DNA of 63,919 nucleotides from an uncultured Duncaniella sp. (GTDB lineage Bacteria; Bacteroidota; Bacteroidia; Bacteroidales; Muribaculaceae), in the NCBI GenBank assembly GCA_910586305.1, contig CAJUGS010000016.1:1-63919 (forward strand), written 5' to 3'. This document shows, piece after piece, positions 61,479 to 63,919 of this stretch (the first letter of the stretch is position 1; each line of letters starts with the position of its first letter). The notes under the pieces are model-generated. The model did not search any database. It saw only the letters and a program-made list of their open reading frames with translations, and was not told the origin of the DNA. Position numbers and translations under genes: made by a program.

Positions 61479-63686
61479 TTATCTGATTATTTTGACGGTA
61501 CGAGCTGTTGTGGCAGTATATACTCTGACAATACAGAGTCCCGAAACCTCACAGCCGACACTTGTCTGCATCTGACCTCCGGCATCATGGGAAGCTATCA
61601 TTCTACCATCGACAGAATACACCTCAACACGGCTTATTCCTTCAGAGGCTGTTACGTCGAAGCCACTCACACCGGCCTCTACCTTGAGACTACCGTCGGC
61701 CACACCTGCAATACCTGAAGTCTTGTCGGTGACAAGCACATTGTCGACAGCAAGGTGGAGATCCATCATGCCTATGTAGTACCATCTCAAACGTATGGTG
61801 GACACATCACTGTCAATCATATCTCCGAGGGTGAACGTGGCAGTCCTGGTACCGAACACGCCATGTTCGAATCCAGGCTCATAACCGATGAGTTCACCCG
61901 CCGGATACCACTCACCATTGTTGTCGGGCATAAGCTCCACCTGTGCGCTCGAGTTGTATCCGTCTGTTGCATAGTCATAGGTAAACGACACTATAAGGCT
62001 GGAAAGGTCACAGCCCTTCACGTCAATCGAAGGTGTCACGAGAGCACTCTCAAGGGAGAAGAATCCGGTATTAACACAGTCAATTGACGCAAAACAGCCG
62101 TCAAATCCGTCACCTTGCACACCGAGTCCGTTCGGATCGTTAAATTGCCACAACAAGTTGTCGGGTGTATTATCCCAAAAATTCTGTATGGTCCAGTTGG
62201 ATGGAAGGAACCCAGCGTTGAAATCTTCGGCAAAAGGCAGAGAGAGCGGTGCGGCCTCGCCATTGTCGTAGTCCAGGCAGGCCGGATAGGACTTCTCGCC
62301 ATCCTCAAACACAGCCACAACCGAGTAACGGTACTTGCCTGAAGGAGCGTTTTTATCGACAATCACACATTCTTTCAGATTACCGGCTATGTTGGTATCG
62401 CCTCTCCAGACCTCATAGCCTTCCACCTTGAACTCGCCACTTTCAGGATTATCCCATGTGAGTCTAACATCCTCCCCTTCCGGGACAGCCTTGAGGTTGC
62501 AGGCATTGAGGCGTGTTTCTATAGCCACTCGTTTGTGAACAGGTTCAGACTCGGCATCCGGATCCACATAGACCGCTGAGACACTGTAATCATAGATACC
62601 CTTGTTGTAGCCAGAATACTCCACCATTGTATCCTCGATCATCATACCCGCACACACTCCGTCGCAATATACATTGTAATAGGCCGGTGCAAACGCACCC
62701 TGTGGAGCGTCCCACTTGACAATGATAGAATATGTCTCATAAAGATCATCGTATACAACCTCGCATCTCACATCGGAGGGAGGAAGAATCTCTATCTCGG
62801 CAATTTCAACCTCTTTGGAGGCTGCGAGCGACAGTTCACTGCCAGACTCGGCAAATACCTCATAAAGGTGCTTACCCGGTGTTTTGACACTGCGGTCGGT
62901 AAACTCGAGGCTCTTAATATGTTCACCTATCACTTCCCCGTCGAGCTTTACGGTATATCCCTCGACAATTCCGGAGCCACTACGAGAGGCATAGGCCTTG
63001 ATATCATCCAAAGCCCAGAGCAGATGCACTGATTCTCCCGTATCGCTCACACCCTGGAAAGCGACCTTGACATCGCCGGCTCCCTTGAGCGGAAGGGCAA
63101 GGCTGTGCCATCCAAGCAACGGGTCCACCCCATTGCGTCCATCCCAAAGCACGTCCCAACTGACACCGTCATCATAACTTGCCTTTACATAGTAGTGATC
63201 CGGAAATTCCTCAAAGCTTCCCCACTCGAGAATCTTAGGATCGAGGTAATAGTACAGTTCGAGATAGGCTGCATCCTTCATGGAAGGCGTAATCAGCCAC
63301 TCGTCCTGGGCTGAATTATGGTCGCCGCTCATGAAGAAAATATCGTAGTATAACATGGCACTCTTTTCGCCGGAACGGATATAATCGCGATAATTGCCTG
63401 TCTCGATGAGATCGCTCGGGAAATTAAACCATGAACATATGTAATTGTAATTGTTGGTGACCTTTGCCGACCATCCTTCGGCCGGAAACTCAGCCTCCTC
63501 AAATCCACAATCAAGGAGGGCGGTTCCAGCATCACCATTAGCCCAGTTGAGATTTACTTTTAACCCTTCCACATGGGCAGTCAGCCCAACAGGTGGTTCA
63601 GGAGCACCAAATGCTGTAAGCGCAGTACACGCCGCCATTGTGAACAGCGACATCATCTTCGCAGCAGAATTGCAAAAATACTTCAT
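61479..63686 (-). CDS. Type IX-secreted adhesin-like protein with two cleaved-adhesin (choice-of-anchor J) domains
   Basis: 735 aa. Signal peptide (~27 residues). Residues ~55-230 and ~485-655 are jelly-roll domains of the cleaved-adhesin/choice-of-anchor J type (LDCGFEEAEFPAEGW... WALDDIKAY; FAEDFNAGFLPSNW... LAVDNVLV). Between them are fibronectin-III-like modules (~285-470). The last ~75 residues (ISRVEVYSVDGRM... CIVRVYTATTARTVKIIR) form a type A T9SS sorting domain. It is therefore expected on the cell surface or secreted, binding glycans or proteins. A TAATTTTG box (complement of 63722-63729) precedes it. Confidence 0.88.
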   Translation of the reverse strand: MKYFCNSAAKMMSLFTMAACTALTAFGAPEPPVGLTAHVEGLKVNLNWANGDAGTALLDCGFEEAEFPAEGWSAKVTNNYNYICSWFNFPSDLIETGNYRDYIRSGEKSAMLYYDIFFMSGDHNSAQDEWLITPSMKDAAYLELYYYLDPKILEWGSFEEFPDHYYVKASYDDGVSWDVLWDGRNGVDPLLGWHSLALPLKGAGDVKVAFQGVSDTGESVHLLWALDDIKAYASRSGSGIVEGYTVKLDGEVIGEHIKSLEFTDRSVKTPGKHLYEVFAESGSELSLAASKEVEIAEIEILPPSDVRCEVVYDDLYETYSIIVKWDAPQGAFAPAYYNVYCDGVCAGMMIEDTMVEYSGYNKGIYDYSVSAVYVDPDAESEPVHKRVAIETRLNACNLKAVPEGEDVRLTWDNPESGEFKVEGYEVWRGDTNIAGNLKECVIVDKNAPSGKYRYSVVAVFEDGEKSYPACLDYDNGEAAPLSLPFAEDFNAGFLPSNWTIQNFWDNTPDNLLWQFNDPNGLGVQGDGFDGCFASIDCVNTGFFSLESALVTPSIDVKGCDLSSLIVSFTYDYATDGYNSSAQVELMPDNNGEWYPAGELIGYEPGFEHGVFGTRTATFTLGDMIDSDVSTIRLRWYYIGMMDLHLAVDNVLVTDKTSGIAGVADGSLKVEAGVSGFDVTASEGISRVEVYSVDGRMIASHDAGGQMQTSVGCEVSGLCIVRVYTATTARTVKIIR

Positions 63687-63729
63687 AACTTGTTCAATGT
63701 GTTAAATAGATTGGTTGGATGCAAAATTA

Positions 63730-63919
63730 ATTAAAAATTCCATATACACCTAAACATTGTGTTAAAAATTTCAACATTTATCTTATCAAAATATCTAAAC
63801 GAATTCTATGAAGTAAGCTAAGGATCCGTCTACCGGAAAAGTATTGTGATGCACAGAATCCTGTCTAAGAGGGTGTTTCATAACGATTGTTAATTTGTGG
63901 GAAGTCTGTTTAGGAGCAT
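63730..63919. other. Non-coding right edge
   Basis: AT-rich sequence upstream of the adhesin-like gene. I see no open frame or RNA. The piece from about 63868 (AGAGGGTGTTTCATAA) faintly resembles some insertion-sequence ends, but the partner end would be outside the window. Confidence 0.25.

Noticed and set aside
1..63919. CRISPR array, rRNA, prophage or integrase
   Set aside because: I found no regularly spaced repeats, rRNA segments, integrase or phage structural genes anywhere in the window.

Overview
The window looks like a chromosomal segment of a gut-type Bacteroidales bacterium, most likely in or near Muribaculaceae. I infer this from protein families and from signals, not from a database. 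Start sites lack Shine-Dalgarno sequences. Promoters follow the Bacteroidota pattern TTTG - about 20 nt - TAnnTTTG. There is a type IX secretion plug protein and a protein with a type IX C-terminal tail. Many families are Bacteroidales-typical (DUF4301, DUF4922, DUF5103, DUF1593). Most of the sequence is GC-balanced and densely coded. Two stretches, about 40.4-44.0 kb and 49.6-52.8 kb, are visibly more AT-rich and look like accessory DNA.

Layout. 0-4.6 kb: the end of an unknown gene, ogt, dnaB (convergent with and overlapping ogt) and a TPR protein. 4.7-13.6 kb: an M3 peptidase, then a complete lipoate/glycine-cleavage unit (lplA, gcvT, gcvH, split gcvPA and gcvPB, lpd). 13.7-15.3 kb: a tiny hydrophobic ORF, a proline-rich lipoprotein and mdh. 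15.4-25.0 kb: seven tightly coupled genes (GT2, DUF4922, SpoIID, AmpG-like MFS, GH106-like, NamZ/DUF1343, BadF kinase) that read as cell-wall sugar turnover and salvage. 25.0-27.4 kb, minus strand: ung, a C_GCAxxG_C_C protein and the T9SS plug protein. 27.4-40.2 kb: tRNA-Arg(CCG), ftsY, rimO, an isochorismate synthase, an O-acyl-transfer unit (two SGNH proteins plus MBOAT), an esterase, DUF4301, a GNAT protein, engB and a 47-aa protein.

40.4-44.0 kb holds the most unusual locus. One polypeptide carries an ECF sigma factor, a single membrane helix, a periplasmic linker and an outer-membrane-type beta-barrel. It is followed by a CotH-kinase lipoprotein and a small lipoprotein. The sigma gene and the CotH gene share a bipartite promoter motif at identical spacing (ATGCAGTCyTTTGA, 9 nt, CATCTAT). 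This predicts a self-regulating, envelope-spanning sigma-factor circuit.

44.1-49.4 kb: a DUF4136 lipoprotein, an agmatine-to-putrescine operon (aguA, aguB with small partners), then an S4-domain gene, pth and rplY. 49.6-52.8 kb: a secreted hypothetical protein, a 6S-like structured RNA with its own promoter and terminator, a truncated gene remnant and a DUF1593 hydrolase. 52.9-63.7 kb: clpC, gpmA, a LytTR two-component pair with a divergent coiled-coil lipoprotein and candidate operator, dnaG, and a T9SS-type adhesin-like protein. The last 230 bases hold no gene I can support.
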